From Desulfocucumis sp964643075 (GTDB lineage Bacteria > Bacillota > Desulfotomaculia > Desulfotomaculales > Desulfocucumaceae), in contig CAZXQO010000007.1 in the NCBI GenBank assembly GCA_964643075.1, forward strand, positions 48,084 through 112,083: a DNA stretch of 64,000 bases, in the 5' to 3' direction. The translations under genes were made by a program, and so were the position numbers. The notes beneath the pieces are model-generated. The model was not told the DNA's origin. It ran no database searches and worked only from the letters and a program-made list of their open reading frames with translations. Below are positions 1 to 8,279 of this stretch, in pieces. Positions within the stretch are counted from its first letter, which is position 1. Every line of letters starts with the position of its first letter.

Positions 1-761
1 TAATTAAACAGACCGAATTCGTTACTAAAATAATCCTGAATCAGACCTGCTACCTCAGCTAATAGCGCTAAAAAAACTGTTGCCGTAGCTATCAGCAAAA
101 TTTTCACAGAAGTCAGTGAGTGAAATGTTTTTACGGCAACCTCCAGCATTGTTAATAAAACATTAAAAATCTGCACCCTGTAAAACCTGTAAAGGTATAT
201 AACTGCTAATAACAGGGCTGCCATGATGCTGCCAATAATCAGGTAGTTCCTGATAGAGATGTGGAATTGCTCCCATTTTGAGCCGAATATTTTTCCTAGA
301 GAAATAAAAGTTCCGGCCCATATGAAAGCGCCTATGTATGCATGTACAGCAAAGATGCGGAAGGGCATTCCGGTAACGCCGGAAAAATAACCCGTAATGT
401 GCCGGATGCCGGGTATATAATAAGCAATGAGCAGAATCCTATGCTCATACCTGCGAAACAAGCGGAATGTTTTTTCCAGCCTCTCCGGTCCCATATGAAA
501 GCGAGATCCATATTTATGAAAAAAACGGGTACCCAGCCTTGAGCCGATCCAGTAAGATATGGTTACGCCGGTTATTGCTCCCGAAGCTGCCAGAAGGATA
601 CTAGCAAGCCAGTTCAACTGCCCCCGGGAAACAAGATAACCTGTGTAACTCATGAGTATTTCACCGGGCAAGGGCAACCCGACCAGTTCAAGCATTAAAG
701 CAATAAATATTGCTATATATCCGTAATGAACCACAAAATGTAAAACCGTATCTTTTATCAA
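1..761 (-). CDS. DedA family membrane protein (partial, runs off window start)
   Basis: Reading the minus strand from a TTG at 761, with GGGGGAG about 7 nt upstream, gives an open frame of 253 codons that continues beyond base 1. It opens with a hydrophobic segment and the DedA signature GLPLPGEILMSY, and has PGIRHITGYFSGVTGM near residue 115, the conserved PG-R-GY-G patch. DedA proteins are polytopic membrane transporters; some Gram-positive members flip undecaprenyl phosphate. A usual DedA protein is about 200 residues. This one continues with another membrane segment and an acidic linker, as in DedA-PAP2 fusions, so a PAP2 domain may lie outside the window (inference). It is the last visible gene of the ECF sigma operon. 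Confidence 0.85.
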   Translation of the reverse strand, partial: MIKDTVLHFVVHYGYIAIFIALMLELVGLPLPGEILMSYTGYLVSRGQLNWLASILLAASGAITGVTISYWIGSRLGTRFFHKYGSRFHMGPERLEKTFRLFRRYEHRILLIAYYIPGIRHITGYFSGVTGMPFRIFAVHAYIGAFIWAGTFISLGKIFGSKWEQFHISIRNYLIIGSIMAALLLAVIYLYRFYRVQIFNVLLTMLEVAVKTFHSLTSVKILLIATATVFLALLAEVAGLIQDYFSNEFGLFN

Positions 762-796
762 ATTGGCTCCCCCTACAACTGCACGTTACCCTGCTC

Positions 797-1627
797 CTAA
801 TTGTGCTTTCTATTCTCCCAGAGCCACACCACCATCATGCCCTGGGAAATCCAGAATAACCCAAGCAGCAGCAATCCCCCCAGGAACGGCAGGTTTACTC
901 CGGCCGTTATTACAGCAGCCCCCCCGGCGGCCGTCAGCCATGAGGAACGCCCGGAATTACCCGGGATCCACTCCCCGGCAAGCATACAGATGACTGCCAG
1001 ACCCAGCAGGAATACCAGCAAGTTAGCCAGCAGCAATACTGCCGCCACGGGTATGCAGATTACCGTGACACACAGCAGAACGTCCACAGCCGCCAGCAGC
1101 AGGCTGATGAAAAAACCCGCCACTAAAAGCCGCCACGGTGACCGGCGTATTAATAAAACGAAGGGATCCAGCCTCTTGTTGGCGATTATGGCTGTAACCA
1201 CCGGCAGAACCATCATGAGCAGACTGAGTCCCAGCCGCAGCAGCCAGACGCCTACAAGCAGCGCCCCGCCAATGAGCAGGCTGTTTATGATGGCATTGTC
1301 AAAACTTATATTCAAAACATTATCAGTTAACAGGGCACCGGGCTTCTGGCTGATTTTCCCCCCGATAACCAGAATCGGTCCTGTAATACGGGCGGATTCC
1401 CCGACTATCAAATTACCGTTAAATACGATAACCGCGTCACGCACCACCCCTTGAATTGTAGCGTCTCCGCCTACCACCACCACATTCTCCACCGACTGCT
1501 GCTCCGGTATCACCGTATCATGATGTTCAAACAGGCTTCCACCATCCGCAAAGGCCGCGCCGGACGGTAATAGAAACTGCAAAAGGAATATGCCTATGCA
1601 TAGAAATTTATACAGTTTTTTGCTCAC
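797..1627 (-). CDS. Bactofilin-like beta-helix membrane protein
   Basis: The protein has about 276 residues from a GTG start at 1627, chosen because AGGTG lies 6 nt upstream; an earlier GTG at 1636 lies inside that site. It has an N-terminal signal-like segment ending near SGAAFADGG. Residues 45-105 hold short valine/glycine/isoleucine repeats (NVVVVGGDATIQG, ILVIGG) typical of bactofilin-type polymer-forming beta-helices. About five transmembrane helices follow. The architecture suggests an extracytoplasmic beta-helix anchored to the membrane. It follows the anti-sigma factor gene on the same strand, so it is likely a target or sensor partner of the ECF regulon. The exact function is unknown. 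Confidence 0.7.
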   Translation of the reverse strand: MSKKLYKFLCIGIFLLQFLLPSGAAFADGGSLFEHHDTVIPEQQSVENVVVVGGDATIQGVVRDAVIVFNGNLIVGESARITGPILVIGGKISQKPGALLTDNVLNISFDNAIINSLLIGGALLVGVWLLRLGLSLLMMVLPVVTAIIANKRLDPFVLLIRRSPWRLLVAGFFISLLLAAVDVLLCVTVICIPVAAVLLLANLLVFLLGLAVICMLAGEWIPGNSGRSSWLTAAGGAAVITAGVNLPFLGGLLLLGLFWISQGMMVVWLWENRKHN

Positions 1628-1837
1628 GATAATCACCTGCTATCCTGAAAAATCTATTCTGAAAAATCTTATAATGTTTGTACGAAACCTGGCTCATAAG
1701 CTGCACTGCAAATCCGCCACATACGCCCAGTACGAACCTGCTCCTACTGTATCTGCTACCCGCCGGTATCTCTTTGCGCGGCACCCACAACTTTATTTTA
1801 CTTTGCCTGGCTTATGTTGTCGGAAACAGCATAGGTT

Positions 1838-2335
1838 TTATCCTTTTGATATCAGCAATCTCCGCAGTGACCATCCGGATACTAATGATAGAATTATGGC
1901 AAACACTGCTATTTCAGCCAGCAGGTATGGAACCGTAATGATAAAAACGGTCAGCACATGCAGCAGCCGGACTAATATGTGCATCAGTGATGACACCACC
2001 CCAAAGCCAAATATTACTATGGGCGATTGGGAGAAAAAGATAAACATTAAAAGAATTGCAGCCATTGCCACACCCCAAGGTAAAGTTATGGCATAGGCCG
2101 GACTTGGCGCAGTTTTATCCCGGCCAATGGCGGCCAGCACCTTTTGTTCCAGCAGACCGGGTGCTTCAACGGACCGGTAAGCCGTAGAGACCAGGCCCCG
2201 CACTGTGGTAAGCGACTCCATCAACTCGCAACACTGAGGGCAATTTTCCAAATGCTCCTCCACCATCAGGCGGTCTTGATCTGATATTTCATCGTCTATA
2301 TATGCGGAAATCAGATCTTCTAAATGTGTCATCAT
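1838..2335 (-). CDS. Zinc-finger (zf-HC2) membrane anti-sigma factor
   Basis: The protein has 165 residues. The N-terminal 45 residues form a zf-HC2 anti-sigma domain with the HxxxCxxC arrangement (EEHLENCPQC) that binds zinc and holds the partner sigma factor. Residues 85-165 are strongly hydrophobic and make two to three membrane helices. The ATG at 2335 is preceded by GGGGGAG. The gene starts 16 bp after the ECF sigma gene, the usual arrangement for a cognate pair. It probably sequesters that sigma factor at the membrane until envelope stress releases it (established for the family, inferred here). Confidence 0.88.
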   Translation of the reverse strand: MMTHLEDLISAYIDDEISDQDRLMVEEHLENCPQCCELMESLTTVRGLVSTAYRSVEAPGLLEQKVLAAIGRDKTAPSPAYAITLPWGVAMAAILLMFIFFSQSPIVIFGFGVVSSLMHILVRLLHVLTVFIITVPYLLAEIAVFAIILSLVSGWSLRRLLISKG

Positions 2336-2351
2336 ACCAACTCCCCCTTCC

Positions 2352-2888
2352 TTACCTTGTTAGTTCCGCCCGCAGCAGAAGACGGGCCGCATGTAGGCGT
2401 GATTTGACCGTCCCCGGCGGTATCCCCAGAATCTCCGCTATCTCATCGTAAGGAAATCCCCGCACATCCCGCAGAACAATTGCTGCCCTGTGTTCCGGAG
2501 AGAGTTTTTGCATTGCTTCCCCGATATCCATTTGCAACTGCCGATTTTCCACCGTTCCTCCGTAACTGGGTGGAACAGCAATGCTCTCTGCCAGTCCTTC
2601 CCCCATGACCATTTCTTCTTTCTTAATCTTTTGTAAACGGTCACAGCATAGACGATAAACAATGCGGGCCAGCCAGGCCGCAAAAGCGAATTCGCTGTTC
2701 AGCTTATCCAGGGAGCAATATGCTTTCAGAAAAGCTTCCTGTGATATATCTTCAGCTTCCATCCGGTCATGTGTCATCGCAAAGGCCTGGCGGAAAACGG
2801 GATCTTTAAAGTGTTTTACCAATTCCCCGAACGCCTCTTTTTTTCCCTGCTTCGCCTGCCGGATTAGCTGGCATAATTCCTGGTTCAC
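2352..2888 (-). CDS. ECF (group IV) RNA polymerase sigma factor
   Basis: The protein has 178 residues, normal for an extracytoplasmic-function sigma factor. Region 2 is seen around DISQEAFLKAY and the aromatic helix AFAAWLARIVYRLCCDRL. Region 4 is seen around LSPEHRAAIVLRDV and the helix-turn-helix GIPPGTVKSRLHAARLLL. The start is a GTG at 2888 with GGGGG about 10 nt upstream. It sits between a PAP2 phosphatase gene (27 bp upstream) and its anti-sigma gene. In B. subtilis the undecaprenyl-pyrophosphate phosphatase BcrC is under ECF sigma control, which fits this clustering. Promoter targets were not identified. Confidence 0.93.
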   Translation of the reverse strand: MNQELCQLIRQAKQGKKEAFGELVKHFKDPVFRQAFAMTHDRMEAEDISQEAFLKAYCSLDKLNSEFAFAAWLARIVYRLCCDRLQKIKKEEMVMGEGLAESIAVPPSYGGTVENRQLQMDIGEAMQKLSPEHRAAIVLRDVRGFPYDEIAEILGIPPGTVKSRLHAARLLLRAELTR

Positions 2889-2914
2889 ACATGATCAGCC
2901 CCCAAACGGAAGAG

Positions 2915-3502
2915 CTACATATTCTTATTCAATACTTTCAATTCTACCGTCTTCCACCTTTCCAGCACCCACGCCAGGACAGGTTCCAGCCTGGGGCTTT
3001 GATGGCCTATCAGGAGAGCGCCTGCAGTTCCTATCACAGCGCCCCCGATAACATCCAGTGGATAATGCGTTCCTACAAATATCCGGGAAAACCCCATGAA
3101 CAGTGCCATAATTAGCATACCACCGCCAAACTTCCTGTTCCATTGATATATGGTAAACGCCAGGGCAAAGGCAGCGGTGGCGTGGTCACTAGGGAAGGAG
3201 GCGTCAGGAGATTTAGCGACCAGCAGCGTAACAATGTGATGGGCAAAAGGCCGTGGCCGGAAATATATTGCCCCGATAAGCTGATTTACAGCCAGCGCCA
3301 CGCTGGCTGCCCCCAGGGCCAGCAACACAGCACGCCTGTTTGCTGATACGCCATCCTGACTTTTCGCAAACCAGAGCCAAACTAACATCAAACCAAAAAG
3401 AATGGGCCCATCTTTAGCATACATTACCATCATCTGGTCCAGCCAGCTAATTTTTCCTGCCAGATGGTTTATTAAGTGAAACAATATCAAATCCAATTGC
3501 AT
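2915..3502 (-). CDS. PAP2 family phosphatase, likely undecaprenyl-diphosphatase (BcrC-like)
   Basis: The protein has 195 residues and about five membrane helices. The three acid-phosphatase motifs are present: FRPRPF (motif 1, residues about 78-83), PSDH (motif 2) and SRIFVGTHYPLDV (motif 3) with the catalytic histidine. Such enzymes remove phosphate from undecaprenyl diphosphate on the outer face of the membrane, recycling the carrier lipid for peptidoglycan and other polymers. It is the first gene of a same-strand run with an ECF sigma, an anti-sigma, a bactofilin-like protein and a DedA protein. Substrate assignment rests on motifs and context; a phosphatidylglycerophosphatase is the alternative. 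Confidence 0.82.
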   Translation of the reverse strand: MQLDLILFHLINHLAGKISWLDQMMVMYAKDGPILFGLMLVWLWFAKSQDGVSANRRAVLLALGAASVALAVNQLIGAIYFRPRPFAHHIVTLLVAKSPDASFPSDHATAAFALAFTIYQWNRKFGGGMLIMALFMGFSRIFVGTHYPLDVIGGAVIGTAGALLIGHQSPRLEPVLAWVLERWKTVELKVLNKNM

Positions 3503-3565
3503 TAAAATCCCTTCCTCTCTACAGTATCATCTGAAAGGACAGTGTTTCGACTGTAAAAGTTCATT

Positions 3566-4628
3566 GGGGACGTTGTTTACATGTTGACATGTTAATTAAT
3601 TGGAATTATTATTTAGCTATGCCAAGAGGATCGCGATTAGACGCTGCCGGACTATTACAGCACGTAATAGTCCGGGGTATTGAAAAAAGAGATATATTTA
3701 TTACTGATGAGGACCGCTATGACTTTATTCGCCGGATAGCGAAATTGTTGCCGGAAACCGCTACAGATTGCCTTGCCTGGGCGCTTCTTACCAACCACTT
3801 TCATTTGCTATTGCGCCCAGCGCAAAAACCTCTCGCAACTTTTATGCGGCGTCTTCTGACTGGCTACGCTGTCTCCTTTAACCGCCGCCACAACCGTGTA
3901 GGACACTTATACCAAAACCGGTACAAATCTATTGTCTGTGAAGAAGAGACATACCTTCTCGAATTGATAAGATATATTCATTTAAACCCGTTACGTGCCG
4001 GAGTAGTAAAGAACTTGCAGGAACTGGACAAATATCCTTGGAGCGGGCACATGGTTATAATGGGTAATTTAAAAAACGACTGGCAGAAGTATGGAGAAGT
4101 TTTGACTTTCTTTGGTAATAACAAGACTGAAGCAACAGCCGCATATAAAGCGTTTATGAGCGAAGGATTGATATTTGGAAGTAGGCCAGAGTTAGTGGGA
4201 GAAGGGTTAAAAAGAATTAAGAAAGCATCCGGAGATAAGACGGAACAACACGACGAACGGGTTCTTGGAAGCGAACAGTTTGTAGAGAGATTAAGGGAAA
4301 TGAAAGAATTAAACTCACGCTTCAAAGATTTAACCTCAGCGGTTTATCCTGAAATGTTAAAAATAGTACTGAACCATTACGTTTTAGAAGAAGACGAACT
4401 TATAAGCAAATCAAAAAGATCGGTCGTTTCTACCTGTCGGGCAGTAATAGTTTATTTTGCCCAGGAACGGCTGGGCATGAAGGGAACCGATATCGGGCGA
4501 AATCTTGGTTTAAGCCGACCTGCAGTTAGCCGCCTTGCACTAAGAGGACGGAAGATAGCTTTAAAGGAAAAGGAACTAATGAGAAAGTTAGAGCTTTTGT
4601 AATTTGTAAACATGTAAACAACGTCCCT
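3566..4628. mobile_element. REP-type Y1 transposase element with terminal inverted repeats
   Basis: The transposase gene is enclosed by near-perfect inverted repeats. The left end at 3566-3584 reads GGGGACGTTGTTTACATGT. The right end at 4610-4628 is its reverse complement except for the outermost base (18 of 19). The right end stops one base before the stop codon of the pyrimidine phosphorylase gene, so insertion occurred at the very edge of that coding sequence without destroying it. The ends share the GGGGAC core with dispersed hairpins elsewhere in the window. Confidence 0.75.
3619..4602 (+). CDS. REP-associated tyrosine transposase (Y1_Tnp, HUH family)
   Basis: From the ATG at 3619 (MPRGSRLDAAG, the usual family start; an upstream ATG at 3589 adds ten atypical residues) the protein has 327 residues. 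The HUH motif is HFHLLL near residue 75, and the likely catalytic tyrosine lies in RYIHLNPLRAGVV, the family hallmark. The C-terminal 100 residues contain a helix-turn-helix (IGRNLGLSRPAVSRL) resembling DnaA domain IV. RAYT enzymes cut single-stranded DNA at REP hairpins and are often single-copy with non-autonomous hairpins scattered through the genome. The ribosome site is weak. The frame is intact, so it could be active. Confidence 0.88.
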   Translation: MPRGSRLDAAGLLQHVIVRGIEKRDIFITDEDRYDFIRRIAKLLPETATDCLAWALLTNHFHLLLRPAQKPLATFMRRLLTGYAVSFNRRHNRVGHLYQNRYKSIVCEEETYLLELIRYIHLNPLRAGVVKNLQELDKYPWSGHMVIMGNLKNDWQKYGEVLTFFGNNKTEATAAYKAFMSEGLIFGSRPELVGEGLKRIKKASGDKTEQHDERVLGSEQFVERLREMKELNSRFKDLTSAVYPEMLKIVLNHYVLEEDELISKSKRSVVSTCRAVIVYFAQERLGMKGTDIGRNLGLSRPAVSRLALRGRKIALKEKELMRKLELL

Positions 4629-4629
4629 T

Positions 4630-5931
4630 TTATTGAATGACCTCATATATGTAATTGATTGGCTTTGGCCCGGTATCGCAGAAAGAGTATGCACTTCGTA
4701 CCATATTTTCAGCTTCATGATATTCATCAAGGTTTGTGTGCAATAAGCAGATCGTATCCCCGGCGTTGACCTTATCCCCTACTTTCTTAACCATAGTCAG
4801 TCCGGCAGAGTAATCTATCAGGTCATCCTTCTTCTTTCGCCCTGCCCCGAGAAGCATTGCTGAAACTCCTATGGCTTCAGCATTAATGGCCGTTACATAT
4901 CCTTCCTGAGAGGCTTTAACTTCCACATGATATTTTGCTTGCGGAAGCTTGCCAGGGTTATCAATTGCTGCAGGATTCCCGCCTTGGATTTTTATAAGCT
5001 GTTTAAATGTATTGACAACCTGACCGGAATTAATTATTTTCTCAAGCCCTTTATAGGCATTATGGAAGTCAGTATAAGCTTCACCTAATACAGCCATGTG
5101 TGACGCTATTGTGAGAGCCACGGTAGTTAAATCCTTTGCGCCACTGCCCTGCAATACTTCTAACGCTTCCCTTACCTCATTCGCATTGCCGACCTCATGG
5201 CCTAAAGGTTGGCTCATGTCCGTAATAATTGCTATTGTCTTTCTGTTAAGCGACTTGCCTATTTCAACCATTGTTTGAGCCAATTCCCTGGCTTCAGCCA
5301 ACGACTTCATAAAAGCTCCCGAACCAACCTTTACGTCCAAGACGATAGCATCAGCCCCGGAAGCAATCTTCTTACTCATTACTGAGGCGGCTATCAAGGG
5401 AACACTATCTACCGTAGCTGTAACATCTCTCAAAGCATAAATCTTCTTATCAGCAGGGGTTAAATTGGCACTCTGTCCTGCTATAGCCATCTTATAAGTA
5501 TTCACGTTATGAATAAACTCATCCCTGGAAAGGTTCGTTTTGAATCCTTCAACGGCTTCCAGTTTATCAATCGTCCCTCCTGTGTGACCCAATCCTTTAC
5601 CAGACATTTTAGCAACTGGTATTCCTACGGATGCAACTAGAGGAATAACGATTAAACTTACTTTATCTCCAACGCCACCTGTAGAATGCTTATCGACTTT
5701 GATTCCTTTAATCTCCGATAAGTCTACCTTATCGCCTGAATTAATGAAGGCAAGAGTGAGGTTAGCCGTTTCTTCTTTATTCATTCCCTTGAAGTATATT
5801 GCCATTAACAAGGCCGACATTTGATAATCCGGTATCTCTCCAGAAGTGTATCCCTTAACTATAAAGTCAATCTCAGCCTGGGTTAATTCTCTACCTTGCT
5901 TCTTCTTATTAATAAGGTCAACCATCCTCAT
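4630..5931 (-). CDS. pdp: Pyrimidine-nucleoside phosphorylase
   Basis: The protein has 433 residues, full length for the thymidine/pyrimidine-nucleoside phosphorylase family. It has the phosphate/nucleoside signature KMSGKGLGHTGGTIDKLE at about 110-127 and the glycine-rich KHSTGGVGDK. It splits uridine, thymidine or deoxyuridine into base and (deoxy)ribose-1-phosphate. The C-terminal domain ends normally although a transposable element begins one base after the stop. The ATG at 5931 follows AAGGGGTG. Upstream on the same strand is phosphopentomutase, which takes the sugar phosphate, so the two form a nucleoside salvage unit. It is more AT-rich than deoB, suggesting a separate history. Confidence 0.93.
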   Translation of the reverse strand: MRMVDLINKKKQGRELTQAEIDFIVKGYTSGEIPDYQMSALLMAIYFKGMNKEETANLTLAFINSGDKVDLSEIKGIKVDKHSTGGVGDKVSLIVIPLVASVGIPVAKMSGKGLGHTGGTIDKLEAVEGFKTNLSRDEFIHNVNTYKMAIAGQSANLTPADKKIYALRDVTATVDSVPLIAASVMSKKIASGADAIVLDVKVGSGAFMKSLAEARELAQTMVEIGKSLNRKTIAIITDMSQPLGHEVGNANEVREALEVLQGSGAKDLTTVALTIASHMAVLGEAYTDFHNAYKGLEKIINSGQVVNTFKQLIKIQGGNPAAIDNPGKLPQAKYHVEVKASQEGYVTAINAEAIGVSAMLLGAGRKKKDDLIDYSAGLTMVKKVGDKVNAGDTICLLHTNLDEYHEAENMVRSAYSFCDTGPKPINYIYEVIQ

Positions 5932-6055
5932 GTGAATGTCACCCCTTAATGAGTTACCCTTTTATACTCTTTCCGTTTCCATCTTTCTACTTGGTCTACA
6001 ATGAGGGAAAGCATTATAACGTTATACATACACACAGTGTCATTCACCATCCCGC

Positions 6056-7234
6056 TTAATGTATCTCCCCAAGGAAGCTTTTGCCCGAACATATTTTAAC
6101 TCCGAAAATTTCAGCGATGGTGGCAGCTATATCGGAAAAGGTTTCCCTAATTCCCAGGTTTACCCCGCCTCTTACAAGTCTGCCGTAAACCAGCAGGGGC
6201 ACATACTCCCTGCTGTGGTCGGTACTGGCGGTGGTGGGGTCGCAGCCGTGATCGGCGGTTATGATAAGCATGTCGTCGTCCCTCAGAGCCGTTATAAAGT
6301 CCGGCAACTTCCTGTCAAATTCCTCCAGGGCGCCGGCATAGCCCCCGGGATTGTTGCGATGGCCATATAACATGTCAAAATCCACCAGGTTGGTGAAGAT
6401 GAAACCCCCGCCCTGCCTGCGAATCAGTTCCAGGGTTTTTTCCATGCCGTCCGGGTTGCCGCTGCTATGTACCGCTTCGGTTATGCCCTCGCCGGCGAAT
6501 ATATCCTCAATTTTTCCCACAGCCTGTACCCTGCAGCCGCTGCTGTGCAGCAGGTTTAGTATTGTTTCACCGGGTGGCCTCAGGGAAAAGTCATGACGGT
6601 TGGTTGTGCGTTTAAAACTACCGGGACTACCCACGAAGGGACGGGCGATCACCCTGCCCACCGCATGCTCGCCGGTAAGTAGTTTCCTGGCCACCCGGCA
6701 CATACTGTACAATTCTTCCAGAGGGATTATTTCCTCATGGGCGGCAATCTGGAAAACACTATCGGCAGAGGTGTACACAATGGGGTAGCCGGTTTTCATA
6801 TGCTCCTCCCCAAGCTCCTCTATGATTGCCGTTCCCGAGGCAGCTTTGTTAGCCAGGGTTTTCCTGCCAATCTTTTCCTCGAAGGTTTTTATTATTTCCG
6901 GGGGAAAACCGTGGGGATAGACAGGAAAAGGCTGGTCCAGTATCACACCGGACATTTCCCAATGGCCGGTAGTAGTATCCTTGCCGGGGGATTTTTCGGC
7001 CATTTTACCGTATGCCCCGGTAGGGTTATCCTCGGGGGGGACTCCCTTAATTTTAGCAATGTTACCGAGTCCGAGCAGTCCCAGGTTGGGCAGCTTCAGC
7101 CCGCCTACGGCCTCGGCGGTATTGACCAGGGTGTTGCTGCCGGTATCCCCGTATGCCCCGGCGTCCGGCAATTCTCCTATGCCCACGCTATCCAATACGA
7201 TCAGTATTACTCTGTTGATTTTTGCGTTTCCCAT
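6056..7234 (-). CDS. deoB: Phosphopentomutase
   Basis: The protein has 392 residues, typical for DeoB of the alkaline-phosphatase superfamily. It begins with RVILIVLDSVGIGELPDA, which provides the first metal aspartate. The catalytic threonine lies in GKDTTTGHWEM, and the later metal ligands in NLVDFDMLYGHR and ITADHGCDP. The enzyme interconverts ribose-1-phosphate and ribose-5-phosphate (and the deoxy forms). It lies 39 bp downstream of xerD and upstream of pdp; the xerD-deoB-phosphorylase order is common in Firmicutes. Confidence 0.96.
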   Translation of the reverse strand: MGNAKINRVILIVLDSVGIGELPDAGAYGDTGSNTLVNTAEAVGGLKLPNLGLLGLGNIAKIKGVPPEDNPTGAYGKMAEKSPGKDTTTGHWEMSGVILDQPFPVYPHGFPPEIIKTFEEKIGRKTLANKAASGTAIIEELGEEHMKTGYPIVYTSADSVFQIAAHEEIIPLEELYSMCRVARKLLTGEHAVGRVIARPFVGSPGSFKRTTNRHDFSLRPPGETILNLLHSSGCRVQAVGKIEDIFAGEGITEAVHSSGNPDGMEKTLELIRRQGGGFIFTNLVDFDMLYGHRNNPGGYAGALEEFDRKLPDFITALRDDDMLIITADHGCDPTTASTDHSREYVPLLVYGRLVRGGVNLGIRETFSDIAATIAEIFGVKICSGKSFLGEIH

Positions 7235-7273
7235 GGTTCCGACTCCTCTATGTGTATTTTTCGGATTGCACCG

Positions 7274-8161
7274 TCAAGCCCTTGGGTGCGACTGCCTGTA
7301 TACCTCTTTCAAACGGCTCTTGGTCAGGTGGGTGTATATCTGGGTGGTAGTTATATCGGCATGCCCGAGCAATTCCTGCACCGAGCGGAGATCTGCGCCG
7401 TTTTCCAGCATATGTGTGGCAAAGGAGTGCCTGAGAGTGTGGGGAGTTATATCTATCCTTATCCCTCCCCGTCGGGCATAGTTTTTAATTATCTTCCAGA
7501 AACCCTGCCTGGTAAGACGACTGCCCAGCCGGTTAATAAAAAGCGCCGGTGTGGCCTTGCCTCTGGTAAGCCTGCCCCTGGCCCCGGCCAGATACTCCTG
7601 CACGGAATTGGCAGCGACCCGCCCCATGGGCACAATTCTCTCCTTAGCCCCTTTACCCAGGCATCTTATGTATTTTTGTTCAATGTTTACATCTCCAACG
7701 TTAAGGCCGGTCAGCTCAGAAACTCTGACACCGCAGGCGTATATGACTTCCAGCATGGCCCTGTCCCGCAACCCGGCCGGCGTATCCCTGCGGGGCTGAT
7801 TCAGCAACACATCCACCTCGGAAACGGAAAGCACCCCCGGCAGCTTCAGGCTTCTCTTTCCCGATTCTATATTTTCCGTGGGATCACGGTCGGTTATGCC
7901 CTCACCGAGGCAATATTTATAAAATGATTTTATGGCTGCCAGCCTGCGGGACGAAGTGGTGGACGCCATACCCTCACGCTTCAGACTAATCAGGTAGGCC
8001 ATAACAGCTGACCTGGCAAAGTCGCCCAGAGGGTCGTAACCCTTATTCCGGCAAAACTCTTCAAAAAAAAGCAGGTCGGACTGATAGGACTGCAGAGTGT
8101 TGTAGGCCAATCCTCTCTCAATGGATATATAGTCCATGTACTGCCGGATGATACTTTTCAT
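7274..8161 (-). CDS. xerD: Site-specific tyrosine recombinase XerD
   Basis: The protein has 295 residues from the ATG at 8161, preceded by GGGGAGG at 8 nt; a TTG two codons earlier is too close to that site. It has an N-terminal SAM-like core-binding domain and a C-terminal catalytic domain. Catalytic residues are visible: R in YACGVRVSELTGL, the lysine region after it, HTLRHSFATHML, and the nucleophile tyrosine in TTQIYTH. With XerC it resolves chromosome dimers at dif. It is followed by deoB. In Bacillus the gene just upstream encodes YqzK/DUF4227; here that gene lies about 1.3 kb upstream, with a DUF362 gene between. Confidence 0.93.
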   Translation of the reverse strand: MKSIIRQYMDYISIERGLAYNTLQSYQSDLLFFEEFCRNKGYDPLGDFARSAVMAYLISLKREGMASTTSSRRLAAIKSFYKYCLGEGITDRDPTENIESGKRSLKLPGVLSVSEVDVLLNQPRRDTPAGLRDRAMLEVIYACGVRVSELTGLNVGDVNIEQKYIRCLGKGAKERIVPMGRVAANSVQEYLAGARGRLTRGKATPALFINRLGSRLTRQGFWKIIKNYARRGGIRIDITPHTLRHSFATHMLENGADLRSVQELLGHADITTTQIYTHLTKSRLKEVYRQSHPRA

Positions 8162-8279
8162 GCCCAAAACCTCCCCGGCGCAAAAGGTACGGGTACTGTA
8201 TTTAAATATAAGTGAGCCTTGGATTCGGAAGGAGTTATGAGCTTTACAGCCTGTTGATCCCCGACCCTCGAGGACTGGG

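Noticed and set aside
801..1454. 217-codon plus-strand frame
   Set aside because: It is the mirror of the bactofilin-like membrane protein; no ribosome site or recognisable domain.
6737..7927. 396-codon open frame on the plus strand
   Set aside because: It is antisense to deoB and xerD, both full-length and well conserved, and has no family resemblance.
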